The notes below the pieces were generated by a model. That model did no database searches. It was given only the letters and a program-made list of their open reading frames with translations, and was not told the DNA's origin. This document shows positions 21,416 to 31,759 of a stretch of DNA of 45,821 bases, one piece after another (the stretch's first letter is position 1; every line of letters starts with the position of its first letter). The stretch is from the NCBI RefSeq assembly GCF_000718305.1, contig NZ_JOFQ01000037.1, positions 1 through 45,821 on the forward strand, in the 5' to 3' direction. The position numbers and the translations under genes were made by a program. The DNA is from Streptomyces niger. GTDB taxonomy: Bacteria > Actinomycetota > Actinomycetes > Streptomycetales > Streptomycetaceae.

Positions 21416-22398
21416 TGAACGTACGCCGTCGAATATCCGCCGTGGCCCTCGCCGGCTCCGCCGTGCTGGGCCTCCTCGCCGTCTCCGCCTGCTCCACCTC
21501 CGGTGCCGCGGGCAAGGAGGACGGCAAGCTCGCCGTGACGGCGTCCTTCTACCCGATGCAGTTCCTCGCCGAGAAGATCGGCGGCGAGCACGTCTCCGTC
21601 ACCAGCCTGACCTCCCCCGGCACCGAGCCGCACGACCTGGAGCTCAGCCCGAAGCAGACGGCGCAGCTCGGCGAGTCCGACGCCATCGTCTACCTCAAGG
21701 GCGTCCAGCCGGCCGTGGACGAGGCCGTCAAGCAGTCCGGGGTGAAGCACACCGCCGATGCCGCCTCCTTCACCACCCTGGAGAGCCACGGCGCCGAGGT
21801 CGGCGGCCACGACCACGGTGACGAGCACGGCCACGAAGAGAGCCACGCGGGCCACGACCACGGCGACGAGTCCGGTCTCGACCCGCACATCTGGCTGGAC
21901 CCCGTGAAGTACGCCGAGGCCGCCAAGGGCGTGGGCAAGACCCTCGCCGCGGCCGACCCGAAGCACGAGGCGGACTACGAGAAGAACACCGCGGCCCTGG
22001 TGAAGCAGCTGGACAAGCTGAACCAGGACTACAAGGACGGGCTGAAGAACCGGAAGTCCGACACCTTCATCACCACCCACGCCGCCTTCGGCTACCTCGC
22101 CGAGCGCTACGGCCTCACCGAGGAGGCCATCAGCGGCCTGGACCCGGAGGCCACCGACGTCAGCGGCAGCCGCGTGAAGGACCTCCAGGCGCTGGCCAGG
22201 AAGCACGACGTGCACACCGTCTTCTTCGAGACACTGACCAGCCCCGACATGGCCAAGACGCTGGCCAAGGACGTGCACGCCAAGACGGACGTCCTCGACC
22301 CCATCGAGGGCATCACCAAGAAGTCGCGCGGCGACGACTACCTCTCCGTCATGGAGTCCAACCTCAAGGCCCTCCAGAAGGCCCTGGGCGCCAAGTGA
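21415..22398 (+). CDS. znuA: zinc ABC transporter substrate-binding lipoprotein
   Basis: 327 residues from the ATG at 21415. The signal peptide MNVRRRISAVALAGSAVLGL ends in the lipobox VSAC (Cys26), so it is anchored to the outer face of the membrane. Metal ligands fit the cluster A-I family: His73 in EPHDLEL, His158 in DPHIWLD and the His of FITTHAAFGYL. A His-rich loop (residues 131-149, GHDHGDEHGHEESHAGHDHG) is the zinc-scavenging loop of ZnuA proteins. An upstream ATG at 21406 is possible, but neither has a Shine-Dalgarno. The later one gives a proper leader and could be leaderless. First gene of znuACB-zur. Confidence 0.93.
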   Translation: MNVRRRISAVALAGSAVLGLLAVSACSTSGAAGKEDGKLAVTASFYPMQFLAEKIGGEHVSVTSLTSPGTEPHDLELSPKQTAQLGESDAIVYLKGVQPAVDEAVKQSGVKHTADAASFTTLESHGAEVGGHDHGDEHGHEESHAGHDHGDESGLDPHIWLDPVKYAEAAKGVGKTLAAADPKHEADYEKNTAALVKQLDKLNQDYKDGLKNRKSDTFITTHAAFGYLAERYGLTEEAISGLDPEATDVSGSRVKDLQALARKHDVHTVFFETLTSPDMAKTLAKDVHAKTDVLDPIEGITKKSRGDDYLSVMESNLKALQKALGAK

Positions 22399-22439
22399 CC
22401 CGCGACGGAACGACCGGCGACGCGATCGAAGGAGCTGCC

Positions 22440-23234
22440 ATGAGCGGTACGGACCGCGGTCCGGGCGAGGCGCCGGCCGTCGTCTCGCTGCGCGGCGCGA
22501 ACGCCGCGCTGGGTGCACGCGCCGTGCTGCGCGGCATCGACCTGACCGTGCGGCGCGGCGAGGTCGTCGCGCTGCTCGGCGCCAACGGCTCCGGCAAGTC
22601 CACGGCCGTGCGCGCCGTGGTCGGCCAGGTGCCGCTCAGTGCCGGAGAGCTGGAGCTGTTCGGTACGCCCGCGCGCCGCTTCAAGGACTGGGCGCGCATC
22701 GGGTACGTACCGCAGCGCACCACCGCGGCCGGCGGGGTGCCCGCCACGGTCCGCGAGGTCGTGGCGGCGGGCCGGCTGGCCCGTACGAAGCTGAAGTGGC
22801 CGGGGAAGGCCGACCGCGCGGCCGTCATGGACGCGCTGGAGCAGGTCGGGATGGCCGACCGCGCCAAGGACTCGGTCGGCGCGCTCTCCGGCGGCCAGCA
22901 CCAGCGCGTGCTCATAGCCCGCGCGCTGGTCGCCGAGCCCGAGCTGCTGATCATGGACGAGCCGATGGCCGGCGTGGACCTCGCCAGCCAGGAGGTGCTG
23001 GCGCGCACGCTGCGCGCCCAGGTCGAAGCCGGCGCCACGGTCCTCCTCGTCCTCCACGAGCTCGGTCCCCTGGAGCCGCTCATCGACCGTGCCGTGGTGC
23101 TGCGGGACGGCTGCGTCGTCCACGACGGGCCCCCGCCCGAGGCCGTCGGCCAGCACGCGCTGCCCGGCCACGACCACGTACACCCCCATGCGGACGCGGC
23201 GAACGAGCCCGTCCGGACAGGACTGCTGACCTGA
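22440..23234 (+). CDS. znuC: zinc ABC transporter ATP-binding protein
   Basis: 264 residues. Walker A is GANGSGKS (about 42-49), signature LSGGQHQRVLIARAL, Walker B LLIMDEP, and the switch His in LLVLHELG. It energises zinc uptake with ZnuA and ZnuB. The frame is open back to a GTG overlapping the znuA stop, but the ATG at 22440 has AAGGAG at the right distance and is preferred. The C-terminus is His-rich (GQHALPGHDHVHPHAD), seen in several zinc-family ATPases and possibly able to bind metal. Confidence 0.93.
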   Translation: MSGTDRGPGEAPAVVSLRGANAALGARAVLRGIDLTVRRGEVVALLGANGSGKSTAVRAVVGQVPLSAGELELFGTPARRFKDWARIGYVPQRTTAAGGVPATVREVVAAGRLARTKLKWPGKADRAAVMDALEQVGMADRAKDSVGALSGGQHQRVLIARALVAEPELLIMDEPMAGVDLASQEVLARTLRAQVEAGATVLLVLHELGPLEPLIDRAVVLRDGCVVHDGPPPEAVGQHALPGHDHVHPHADAANEPVRTGLLT

Positions 23235-23235
23235 G

Positions 23236-24135
23236 ATGGACATCCTCACCTACGCCTTCATGCAGCGGGCGCTGATCGCCGCCGCACTGGTCGGCATCAC
23301 CGCGCCCGCCGTCGGCATCTATCTCGTGCAGCGCCGCCAGGCGATCATGGGCGACGGCATCGGCCACGTCGCGCTGACCGGCGTCGCGCTCGGCGTCCTG
23401 CTCAACACCTCGCCCGTATGGATGGCCGTCCTGGTCGCCACGATCGGCGCGGTGATCATGGAGCTGGTCCGCTCGTACGGCAAGACCCGCGGCGACATCG
23501 CACTCGCCATGCTCTTCTACGGCGGCATGGCCGGCGGCGTACTGATCATCAACCTCGCCCCGGGCGGCTCCACCGCGAACCTCACGAGCTACCTCTTCGG
23601 CTCCATCACCAGCGTCTCCCCCGAGGACGTCACGGTCACCGCGATCCTGGCCGCCTTCGTCCTGGTGATCACGCTCGGGCTGCGCCGCCAGCTCTTCGCG
23701 ATCTGCCAGGACGAGGAGTTCGCGCGCGTCACCGGCCTGCCGGTCCGCGTCCTGAACCTCCTCCTCGCGGTCACCGCCGCGGTCACCGTCACCGTCGCCA
23801 TGCGCGCCGTCGGCCTGCTGCTGGTGAGCGCCCTGCTGGTGGTGCCCGTCGCGGCCGCCCAGCAGGCCACCCGCGGCTTCGCCGCGACCCTCGCCATCTC
23901 GGTGGCGATCGGTGTGATCGTCACCCTCTCCGGTACGGCCGTGTCGTTCTACGTGGACGTGCCGCCGGGTGCGAGCATCGTGCTGCTGGCCATCGCGGTG
24001 TTCGCCGTCTTCTCGCTGATCGCCGCGCCGCTGGCGAAAAGGCGCGCGCGGGCGGCCGTGCGGGACGATCAGGGGTGCACCCTGGAGGTGCCGGGGGCGC
24101 GGACTCCCGCCGACGACGTCGGCGTGCGGGTCTAG
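23236..24135 (+). CDS. znuB: zinc ABC transporter permease
   Basis: 299 residues, about eight membrane helices, ABC-3 family. Typical segments are FMQRALIAAALVGITAPAVG, GIYLVQRRQAIMGDGIGHVA (the coupling region with DGIGHVALTGVALG), and VGLLLVSALLVVPVAAAQQA near the C-terminal third. ATG at 23236 lies one base after the znuC stop, so the two are translated together. It forms the membrane channel for ZnuABC. Confidence 0.93.
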   Translation: MDILTYAFMQRALIAAALVGITAPAVGIYLVQRRQAIMGDGIGHVALTGVALGVLLNTSPVWMAVLVATIGAVIMELVRSYGKTRGDIALAMLFYGGMAGGVLIINLAPGGSTANLTSYLFGSITSVSPEDVTVTAILAAFVLVITLGLRRQLFAICQDEEFARVTGLPVRVLNLLLAVTAAVTVTVAMRAVGLLLVSALLVVPVAAAQQATRGFAATLAISVAIGVIVTLSGTAVSFYVDVPPGASIVLLAIAVFAVFSLIAAPLAKRRARAAVRDDQGCTLEVPGARTPADDVGVRV

Positions 24136-24234
24136 CCGGCGGGCGTGTAAGCGTCCCACCCGGCTTCCGGTCATCACCTGGCACAATGGCCGGACGTTCC
24201 GCAGGGGGATGTTCTACGCCTAAGGGAGGCAACG

Positions 24235-24660
24235 GTGGCGACGAGCGCGGGATCTCCGGTGCGCGGCCGGTCGACACGGCAGCGAGCCGCCGTGGCCGCG
24301 GCTCTCGACGAGGTCGACGAGTTCCGCAGCGCGCAGGAACTGCACGACATGCTCAAGCACCGGGGCGACTCGGTGGGGCTCACCACGGTCTACCGCACGC
24401 TCCAGTCGCTGGCCGACGCCGGCGAGGTGGACGTGTTGCGCACCAGCGAGGGCGAGGCCGTCTACCGCCGGTGCAGCACCGACGACCACCATCACCACCT
24501 GGTCTGCCGCTCCTGCGGCAAGGCCGTGGAGGTCGAGGGCCCCGCGGTGGAGCGGTGGGCCGATCAGATCGCGGCGGAGCACGGCTTCCGTGACGTCGGG
24601 CACACGATCGAGATCTTCGGCACGTGCGGCGACTGCGCGAAGGCCGCAGGGGCGTCCTGA
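24235..24660 (+). CDS. zur: zinc uptake regulator, Fur family
   Basis: 141 residues. The winged helix (about 10-80) contains RQRAAVAAALDEVDEFRSAQ and SVGLTTVYRTLQSLADAGEV. The dimer and metal domain has DDHHHHLVCRSCGK (His85-88, Cys91, Cys94) and GTCGDCA (Cys131, Cys134), the structural zinc site of Fur proteins. The linkage to znuACB and the Zur-like box in front of znuA identify it as Zur rather than Fur or a peroxide sensor. GTG start with GGGAGG upstream. A 99-base gap after znuB leaves room for its own promoter. Confidence 0.94.
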   Translation: MATSAGSPVRGRSTRQRAAVAAALDEVDEFRSAQELHDMLKHRGDSVGLTTVYRTLQSLADAGEVDVLRTSEGEAVYRRCSTDDHHHHLVCRSCGKAVEVEGPAVERWADQIAAEHGFRDVGHTIEIFGTCGDCAKAAGAS

Positions 24661-24677
24661 GGGACGCCGAAACGCGC

Positions 24678-24718
24678 GAAGGGCCCGGGAAATCGCAGCG
24701 GCGACTCCCGGGCCCTTC
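24678..24718. terminator. bidirectional terminator between zur and uppS
   Basis: GAAGGGCCCGGGA at 24678-24690 and TCCCGGGCCCTTC at 24706-24718 make a perfect 13-bp stem with a 15-base loop, followed by T and CTG on the plus side. It serves both convergent genes. Confidence 0.9.
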
Positions 24719-24727
24719 TGCGTCCGC

Positions 24728-25570
24728 TCAGCCCTGCTGCGGGGCGCCGTCCCGCGCCGGAGCCGCGACCTCGTTCGGCAGCGCGCCGCCGAAGCGCCGG
24801 TCCCGCTTGGCGTACTCCATGCACGCGTCCCACAGGTTCCGCCGGTCGAAGTCCGGCCACAGCACGTCCTGGAAGACCATCTCGGCGTACGCGCTCTGCC
24901 AGATCAGGTAGTTCGAGGTGCGCTGCTCGCCCGAGGGCCGCAGGAACATGTCCACGTCCGGCATGTCCGGGTAGTACATGTACTTCGCGAAGGTCTTCTC
25001 GCTGACCTTCGACGGGTCGAGGCGGCCCGCCTTCACGTCCTCGGCCATCGCCTGCGCCGCGTCCGCGATCTCCGCGCGCCCGCCGTAGTTCATGCAGAAG
25101 TACAGCGTGAGGCCGTCGTTGTCCTTCGTCTGCTCCTGCGCGACCTGGAGCTCCTTGGCCACCGACTTCCACAGCTTGGGCATCCGCCCCACCCAGCGCA
25201 CCCGGATCCCGAGCGCGTCCAGCTGGTCCCGGGTCTTACGGATGAAATCCCGGTTGAAGTTCATCAGGAAGCGCACCTCGTCGGGCGACCGCTTCCAGTT
25301 CTCGGTGGAGAAGGCGTACAGCGAGATGGCCTTCACGCCCATCTCGATGGCGCCCTGCAGCACGTCCAGCACCTGCTCGGCGCCGACCTTGTGCCCCTCG
25401 GTGCGCGGCAGCCCGCGCTCCTTGGCCCAGCGCCCGTTGCCGTCCATCACGATGGCCACGTGCTCGGGAACCAGCTCACCGGGGATCTTCGGCGGCCGCG
25501 CACCGGACGGGTGCGGCTCCGGCGCCTGGTACTCCCGCCGCGAACGGCCCAGAATCCCACGTCGTGCCAT
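24728..25570 (-). CDS. uppS: cis-prenyltransferase (undecaprenyl/polyprenyl diphosphate synthase)
   Basis: 280 residues. It makes the long-chain isoprenyl diphosphate that carries cell-wall precursors. The catalytic segment [20 protein letters not shown] contains Asp43. [17 protein letters not shown], the Gly-rich [11 protein letters not shown] and the magnesium/pyrophosphate motif [21 protein letters not shown] complete the fold. GTG at 25579 is in frame, but the ATG at 25570 has better spacing from AGGAGA and is preferred. It lies downstream of recO on the same strand, a standard pairing in Streptomyces. Confidence 0.94.
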   Translation of the reverse strand: MARRGILGRSRREYQAPEPHPSGARPPKIPGELVPEHVAIVMDGNGRWAKERGLPRTEGHKVGAEQVLDVLQGAIEMGVKAISLYAFSTENWKRSPDEVRFLMNFNRDFIRKTRDQLDALGIRVRWVGRMPKLWKSVAKELQVAQEQTKDNDGLTLYFCMNYGGRAEIADAAQAMAEDVKAGRLDPSKVSEKTFAKYMYYPDMPDVDMFLRPSGEQRTSNYLIWQSAYAEMVFQDVLWPDFDRRNLWDACMEYAKRDRRFGGALPNEVAAPARDGAPQQG

Positions 25571-25585
25571 GCGTGCCACGTCTCC

Positions 25586-25630
25586 TAGCTCTCGGTTCAG
25601 CTCTCGGGGAGCTTCGGGTTCAGCTCTCGG
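25586..25630. repeat. short direct repeats between recO and uppS
   Basis: GTTCAGCTCTCGG occurs at 25595-25607 and again at 25618-25630, with a shorter copy TAGCTCTCGG at 25586-25595. They fill the 64-base spacer of the recO-uppS unit. Probably simple duplication; no function evident. Confidence 0.6.
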
Positions 25631-25634
25631 ATGG

Positions 25635-26384
25635 TTACTTCTCTACGTAGCGGAGCGAGCGCAGTCCCCGCTCCAGGTGCCACTGCAGATACGCCGCGAC
25701 CAGCCCGCTGCCCTCCCGGACGTGCCTGGCCTCGGCCGCGTCCGCCGTCCGCCAGTCCCCCGTCAGCAACGCGCTGAGCAGCGCGATCGACTCAGAGGAG
25801 GGTACGACGCTGCCGGGCACACGGCACTCCCCGCATATCACTCCGCCCGCGCCGACCGAGAAGAACCGGTTCGGACCGGGCATTCCGCACCGTGCGCAGT
25901 CGTCAAAACTGGGTGCGTAGCCGTTCACGGCGAGCGACCGCAGCAGAAAGGCGTCGAGCACGAGATGCGGCGTGTGCTCCCCGTTGGCGAGCGTCCGCAG
26001 CCCGCCCACGAGGAGGAGGTACTGCTGCACCGCCGGCTCGCCCTCGTGATCGGTGAACCGCTCCGCCGTCTCCAGCATCGCGGTCCCCGCGGTGTACCGG
26101 TCGTAGTCCCGGACGATGCCGCCGCCGTACGCGGCGATCGTCTCGCTCTGCGTGCACAGCGGCAGCCCGCGCCCGATCAGGTCGCCGCCGCCCCGCGCGA
26201 AGAACTGCACGTCCACATGGGAGAACGGCTCCAGCCGCGCCCCGAACTTCGACTTCGTCCGCCGCACGCCGCGGGCCACGGCCCGCACCCGGCCGTGCCC
26301 GCGGGTCAGCAGCGTGATGATCCGGTCCGCCTCGCCCAGCTTCTGGGTACGCAGCACGACACCGTCATCACGGAACAGACTCAT
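25635..26384 (-). CDS. recO: DNA repair protein RecO
   Basis: 249 residues. The N-terminal OB fold begins with [20 protein letters not shown] and includes [18 protein letters not shown]. The alpha-helical part has the four zinc cysteines, CARCG and CGEC (about residues 158-161 and 182-185). RecO loads RecA on gapped DNA with RecR and anneals strands. ATG at 26384 fits the family; longer in-frame extension upstream enters the vapBC promoter and is unlikely. Same-strand partner of uppS. Confidence 0.94.
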   Translation of the reverse strand: MSLFRDDGVVLRTQKLGEADRIITLLTRGHGRVRAVARGVRRTKSKFGARLEPFSHVDVQFFARGGGDLIGRGLPLCTQSETIAAYGGGIVRDYDRYTAGTAMLETAERFTDHEGEPAVQQYLLLVGGLRTLANGEHTPHLVLDAFLLRSLAVNGYAPSFDDCARCGMPGPNRFFSVGAGGVICGECRVPGSVVPSSESIALLSALLTGDWRTADAAEARHVREGSGLVAAYLQWHLERGLRSLRYVEK

Positions 26385-26408
26385 GGCGCCATTGTCGCGC
26401 ACCCCGTT

Positions 26409-26438
26409 ATATATACTGGAGAGCGCCATGGTATATAC
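26409..26438 (+). promoter_or_regulatory. candidate VapBC operator/promoter (two TATATAC sites)
   Basis: TATATAC occurs at 26410-26416 and 26432-26438, exactly 22 bases apart. The second is part of the palindrome GTATATAC. This is by far the most AT-rich spot nearby and sits 30-60 bases before vapB, where an RHH antitoxin would autoregulate. The first could also be a -10 element. It lies between divergent recO and vapB. Confidence 0.55.
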
Positions 26439-26467
26439 ACCTCTTCCGCCAAACCGAAGGAGCACCC

Positions 26468-26725
26468 ATGAGCCGCACAGTCATCGACGTCGACGACGAG
26501 GCGCTGGAGGCCGCCGCGAAGGAGCTCGGGACGACCACGAAGCGCGATACGGTCAACGCAGCGTTGCGCGAAGTGACCGACCGTTACCGACGGTTGCGGT
26601 CGCTTGAGAACGCCCGCAAGCTCGTCGCCGAGGGCGGCGTGGACATCGACATCCTTCTGGACAAGCGCAAGTACCGGGGCAGCCTGCGGGATGACGAACC
26701 AACCGAATCACGCAGGAGCGCGTAG
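26468..26725 (+). CDS. vapB: VapB-type antitoxin
   Basis: 85 residues. The N-terminal strand SRTVIDVDDEALEAAAKELG and helices TTKRDTVNAALREVTDRYRR form a ribbon-helix-helix DNA-binding domain; the C-terminal tail (DIDILLDKRKYRGSLRDDEP) would wrap the toxin. GAAGGAG precedes the ATG. Its stop touches the TTG start of the PIN toxin, the usual type II arrangement. It should neutralise VapC and repress the operon. It looks like a recent small insertion between recO and the neighbouring loci. Confidence 0.9.
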   Translation: MSRTVIDVDDEALEAAAKELGTTTKRDTVNAALREVTDRYRRLRSLENARKLVAEGGVDIDILLDKRKYRGSLRDDEPTESRRSA

Positions 26726-27139
26726 TTGAACGTCGCCGACTACCTCATCGACACCTCGGCGCTGGCCCGTGTCCTACTCGGCAAGGCAGCAGCCGAGTGG
26801 GACGCCAAGATCAGCGCCGGCCTCGTCGCAATCTGCGACTACACGGAGCTGGAAGTTTGCTATTCAGCCCGGTCGTCCGCAGACCGCGAGACGCTGCAGC
26901 GCGAGATCAGAACTCACTACACCTGGTGCCCGCTCCCGGAAGGCATCTACCGACGCGCGCGCGTCGTGCAGGAGAAGCTCACCGCCAAGGGTGAGCACCG
27001 CAGCGCCGGCCCCATCGATCTCCTGGTGGCCGCGGTCGCCGAGCAGTCGGACCTCACCCTGCTTCACTACGACCGCGACTTCGACACCATCGCCCGCACC
27101 ACGGGCCAGCCGGTCCGGATAATCGATCTGGAGACCTGA
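26726..27139 (+). CDS. vapC: VapC-type PIN-domain ribonuclease toxin
   Basis: 137 residues. The PIN active-site acids are visible: Asp9 in LIDTSALAR, Glu41 in YTELEV, Asp98 in GPIDLLVAA and Asp116/118 in YDRDFD. The enzyme would cleave RNA, often tRNA or rRNA, when freed from VapB. It begins at a TTG immediately after the vapB stop with no gap, so translation is coupled and the toxin is made at a lower level. The stop lies 20 bases from the convergent small gene. Confidence 0.9.
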   Translation: MNVADYLIDTSALARVLLGKAAAEWDAKISAGLVAICDYTELEVCYSARSSADRETLQREIRTHYTWCPLPEGIYRRARVVQEKLTAKGEHRSAGPIDLLVAAVAEQSDLTLLHYDRDFDTIARTTGQPVRIIDLET

Positions 27140-27159
27140 GGCGCCTCTCCGGCTGCCCC

Positions 27160-27378
27160 TCAGCCCACCTCGCCCCGGCTGCGGGCGTTCACGTATGCCG
27201 TGGCCGCGCTCAGTCGCTCCGAGGCGGTGGCGTCCCGCACCGCCTCGGGATCGCAGTCCCACTCCCGCCCGCCGCCCACGGGCCGCAGCTGGAGGTACGG
27301 CCCCTCGCTGCCCATCACCAGTCCCACCCTGCCCGTCCGGGTGTCCACGACGTACGAACCCACCGCGGCGCCGCTCAT
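27160..27378 (-). CDS. conserved small hypothetical protein
   Basis: 72 residues from ATG at 27378. It contains VGSYVVDTRTGRVGLVMGSE and GPYLQLRPVGGGREWDCDPE. No named domain is recognised. Proteins with this wording occur in Streptomyces beside XRE/DUF397 loci. The first 25 residues look like a small beta barrel. Its start overlaps the stop of the gene upstream by ATGA, so the two form an operon divergent from the DUF5753 regulator. Confidence 0.7.
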   Translation of the reverse strand: MSGAAVGSYVVDTRTGRVGLVMGSEGPYLQLRPVGGGREWDCDPEAVRDATASERLSAATAYVNARSRGEVG

Positions 27379-27623
27379 CGTTCCTCGCTCGCTTTCTTCT
27401 CTCGTTCCTGCAGCACGGCGGTCAACTTCCGTGCCGTACCGACCGTGCAGCGCCCGAATTCGACCAGCGGCCGAGGCGTCTCGTACGCGCACGAAATGAG
27501 GTCGAGGCGGAGTGAAGGCAGTACGACACCGGCCCGCGTGAGCGCTTCCCGCAATTCCCGCACCGCCGCCTCTGCCTCCTCGATACTTTCCACCGCCGAC
27601 CGCCTGTCCCACTTTCCCGCCAC
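27375..27623 (-). CDS. small conserved hypothetical protein, helical
   Basis: 82 residues from the GTG at 27623, supported by GGAGGG 7-8 bases upstream. Sequence: an acidic-basic helix (SAVESIEEAEAAVRELREAL) followed by LPSLRLDLISCAYETPRPLV and a short GRCTVGTARKLTAVL helix; the tail is charged. No known family name. It is translationally coupled to the 72-residue protein and divergent from the XRE regulator, a common four-gene block in streptomycetes. Confidence 0.6.
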   Translation of the reverse strand: MAGKWDRRSAVESIEEAEAAVRELREALTRAGVVLPSLRLDLISCAYETPRPLVEFGRCTVGTARKLTAVLQEREKKASEER

Positions 27624-27737
27624 GCCATTTCCCTCCGGGAGACTTTCGCTGTTCACCCCCTTAGCGTGCGGGCGCCGACCTAAAATCGGCAGCGGTGCGC
27701 GCGCTACAACTGCGCGGCAGGGCGAGGGGGTTAGGCC

Positions 27738-28592
27738 ATGGCCATGACCGGCAAGGGGCGCCATGGCGGCCCACGACAGGCAGCCTGGGAATTCTTCGGC
27801 GCGGAACTGAAGCGACGCCGGGAGGCCGCGGGCTTCACCCAGGACGAGCTGGGCAGGCGGGTATTCGTATCCGGCGGCTACATCGGCCAGTTCGAACAGG
27901 CGATCCGAAAGCCGCAGCTGGATGTAGCGGAAAGGATCGACGAAACCCTACAGACGGACGGCTTTTTCGCCCGCATGTGCGAGAAGTTGATTAACGGCTC
28001 GCCTTACGAGACGTACTTCGCGCCCGCGGCCGAACTGGAGGCCCTCGCCACCGAAATCTGCGACTTCGAGCCCACTTTCGTGCCCGGCCTTCTGCAGACG
28101 GCCGCCTACGCGCGAGCAATCATGTTGGCCGACAGCCCTGCCGAGCCACGCGAGGCCGTCGAGGAGCGGGTCGTCGCGCGACTGGAGCGGGCGCGCATCC
28201 TCCAGGACCCGCGCACCCCTCAGTACTGGGCGATCCTGCATGAGGTGGCAACTCGTATCCCGGTCGGCGGCCCGCTCGTCATGGCCGAGCAGCTGGACCA
28301 CATCGCCGACACGCTCCGGAGGCAGCGTGTGGTGCTGCAGGTGCTCCCCTTCGCAGCAGGGGCGCATTCCGGCATGGGCAAGCCACTGCGACTCATGGAG
28401 TTCGAGGACGCTCCGCCAACTGCCTATACAGAGGGCCTGCTTACGGGCAACTTGCTGGACGACCCGGCCATGGTGAAGCGCGCCAACCGGACTTACGATC
28501 TGCTCAGGGCCGTCGCACTGTCGCCGGAGGCGTCCCTGGCCCTCATCGAGTCGGCGGCGGAGGACTGGAGACAATGCGCGAGCATGACTTGA
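27738..28592 (+). CDS. XRE-family regulator with DUF5753 (Scr1/WhiJ-like)
   Basis: 284 residues. Residues about 10-70 are a helix-turn-helix: AWEFFGAELKRRREAAGFTQ, then DELGRRVFVSGGYIGQFEQA. From about 95 on is DUF5753, recognised by DFEPTFVPGLLQTAAYARAI and HEVATRIPVGGPLVMAEQLD. The next gene, a DUF397 protein, overlaps its 3' end by 19 bases. Pairs of this kind include WhiJ-type development loci and the Scr1/Scr2 toxin-antitoxin system of S. coelicolor, in which the DUF5753 partner is the antitoxin. ATG at 27738. Effector unknown. Confidence 0.9.
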   Translation: MAMTGKGRHGGPRQAAWEFFGAELKRRREAAGFTQDELGRRVFVSGGYIGQFEQAIRKPQLDVAERIDETLQTDGFFARMCEKLINGSPYETYFAPAAELEALATEICDFEPTFVPGLLQTAAYARAIMLADSPAEPREAVEERVVARLERARILQDPRTPQYWAILHEVATRIPVGGPLVMAEQLDHIADTLRRQRVVLQVLPFAAGAHSGMGKPLRLMEFEDAPPTAYTEGLLTGNLLDDPAMVKRANRTYDLLRAVALSPEASLALIESAAEDWRQCASMT

Positions 28593-28768
28593 GCACCGCC
28601 CAGTGGCGCAAGAGCTCATACAGCAGCGGTGCCAGCGACAACTGCATCGAGGTCGCCGACAACCTCGGTCCCGTCGTCCCCGTCCGGGACAGCAAGAACC
28701 CCGACGGCCCCGCAGTCATCTTCTCCGCCGACGCGTGGGCGGCGTTCCTCGCGACCCTCAAGGCGTAA
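28574..28768 (+). CDS. DUF397 protein (Scr2-like toxin or regulator partner)
   Basis: 64 residues, the usual DUF397 length. Conserved wording is WRKSSYSSGASDNCIEVADN and VPVRDSKNPDGPAVIFSADA, then WAAFLATLK. It starts within the 3' end of the XRE gene in another frame, so translation is coupled. In S. coelicolor an equivalent (Scr2) is toxic when unpaired; in WhiJ-like loci the small protein modulates the repressor. Which applies here cannot be told. It ends 3 bases from the convergent TerB-like gene. Confidence 0.9.
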   Translation: MREHDLSTAQWRKSSYSSGASDNCIEVADNLGPVVPVRDSKNPDGPAVIFSADAWAAFLATLKA

Positions 28769-28771
28769 GCC

Positions 28772-29461
28772 TCAGGACGGCGTACGCGCCGCGGCGAGCA
28801 GCCGCTCCGTGTCGGCCTCGTCCAGCGACAGCGCACCGCCCACCGTCGTGAGGACCTCGCGTTCCGGGCCCGTGTAGGGGCCGTCCGCCAGCGCGATGCG
28901 TGCGCCCTGGAGCAGCAGGGATTCCCGCCCCGCAGGGGCAAGATGCGGGGCGAGCGGCTCCAGCGCCTCATGGAGCTCTATCGCGAGAGCGGTACCGCAG
29001 GGGTCGAGCCCGTCGCGGCCGTCGTGGTACGTGCCGGGGAGCCGGCCCGTGTCCGCGGCGAGTGCGGCGAGCAGGGAGAGCAGCTGCTCCTCCGTGCACT
29101 CGGTGAAGCCGGAGGACCGTACGACGGAGACCGCCTGTTCGCGGACCGGGCGCGCGGACGTGCCGCCCGCCGCCAGGACCGCGAGCGCGATCGTGTGCAC
29201 GGCGTCGCGGAGCATCGCGGAGAAGCGGGTGGTGGTCGGGTGGTCCAGGGCGTCGAGGCCGAAGTGGCTGCCGCAGGAGGAGCACTCCAGGACGGGGCCC
29301 ACCTCGCCGCGCGGGAGGACGGGGACGCCGAGCAGGGCCAGTCGGCGCTTGCCCGTGCGGCGGCGGTAGTTACGGTCGCCACCGCACTCGGGACAGAAGA
29401 ACTCGCCGTCGGCGATCGTGCGCCATGACGTGCGCACGCCCACCAGACCCAGCTTGTGCAT
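28772..29461 (-). CDS. TerB-like protein with N-terminal zinc ribbon
   Basis: 229 residues. The N-terminus has two CxxC pairs, CPECG (about 24-28) and CSSCGSHFG (about 62-70), a zinc ribbon. The remainder is an all-helical TerB (tellurite resistance/DUF) domain, with VREQAVSVVRSSGFTE, LLSLLAALAADTG and the acidic LDEADTERLLAAARTPS. Function in Streptomyces is not established; TerB folds bind metals and act in stress complexes. Start could be the GTG at 29464 or the ATG at 29461; both suit the GGAGG upstream, and the ATG is chosen. Single-gene unit, convergent with DUF397. Confidence 0.8.
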   Translation of the reverse strand: MHKLGLVGVRTSWRTIADGEFFCPECGGDRNYRRRTGKRRLALLGVPVLPRGEVGPVLECSSCGSHFGLDALDHPTTTRFSAMLRDAVHTIALAVLAAGGTSARPVREQAVSVVRSSGFTECTEEQLLSLLAALAADTGRLPGTYHDGRDGLDPCGTALAIELHEALEPLAPHLAPAGRESLLLQGARIALADGPYTGPEREVLTTVGGALSLDEADTERLLAAARTPS

Positions 29462-29592
29462 CACGTCGAACCTCCGTAACGCCCCCGAAGCCCTGACGGG
29501 CACGGGCTGTGCCCAGCGCGGCAACGCTGCCGCGCTGACGTGATGTTAGCCACATACAACGCGTCGCGTCAGCATGTCGTACCGGGAGATGC

Positions 29593-29634
29593 GGAAGGCC
29601 CCGCCCCTCCGTTTCGGGAGCGGCGGGGCCTTCC
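29593..29634. terminator. strong hairpin terminator after leuA
   Basis: GGAAGGCCCCGCC at 29593-29605 pairs with GGCGGGGCCTTCC at 29622-29634, and CTCC/GGAG in the loop extends the stem. It lies 88 bases past the leuA stop on the minus strand, upstream of the TerB-like gene. Confidence 0.85.
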
Positions 29635-29722
29635 GTGCGGCCTCACCACGGGCCGGTAAACCGGCCCTTCGGTACGGTCCGGGACCCGGCCAGCGGGTTT
29701 ATCGGACTTACCCGTACGAGTG

Positions 29723-31582
<1,860 letters not shown>

Positions 31583-31630
31583 CTACAGGCCCTCGCCGCG
31601 GCAGCTAAGAAGAAGCAGCCCGAAACGCAT
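31583..31630 (-). CDS. leuL: leucine leader peptide of leuA
   Basis: A 15-residue frame, MRFGLLLLSCRGEGL, starts at ATG 31630 on the leuA strand, 94 bases before leuA. Its four leucine codons in a row are CTG CTT CTT CTT; CTT is rare in Streptomyces, so the ribosome should stall when charged leucyl-tRNA is short. Leader peptides of this form are known for actinobacterial leuA. Too short for routine gene calling, but position, Leu run and following hairpins agree. Confidence 0.82.
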   Translation of the reverse strand: MRFGLLLLSCRGEGL

Positions 31631-31669
31631 GATGCTCAGCACCTTAGCCGAGACCGAAAGCGAATGGAC

Positions 31670-31691
31670 GTCCCGTATCAGTATGCGGGAC
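31670..31691. promoter_or_regulatory. inverted repeat between leuA leader and protease gene
   Basis: GTCCCG at 31670-31675 and CGGGAC at 31686-31691 flank an AT-rich ten-base centre, TATCAGTATG. It lies in the 129-base gap between the divergent leuA leader and M4 protease genes. It may be an operator, or its centre may supply a -10 box for leuA. No regulator is assigned. Confidence 0.35.
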
Positions 31692-31759
31692 AGAAGATCC
31701 GTTGTGGCCTTTTGGCGAGCAAGCACACATTCCAGGGAATCTCGGCAGCAGGGAGTGAC

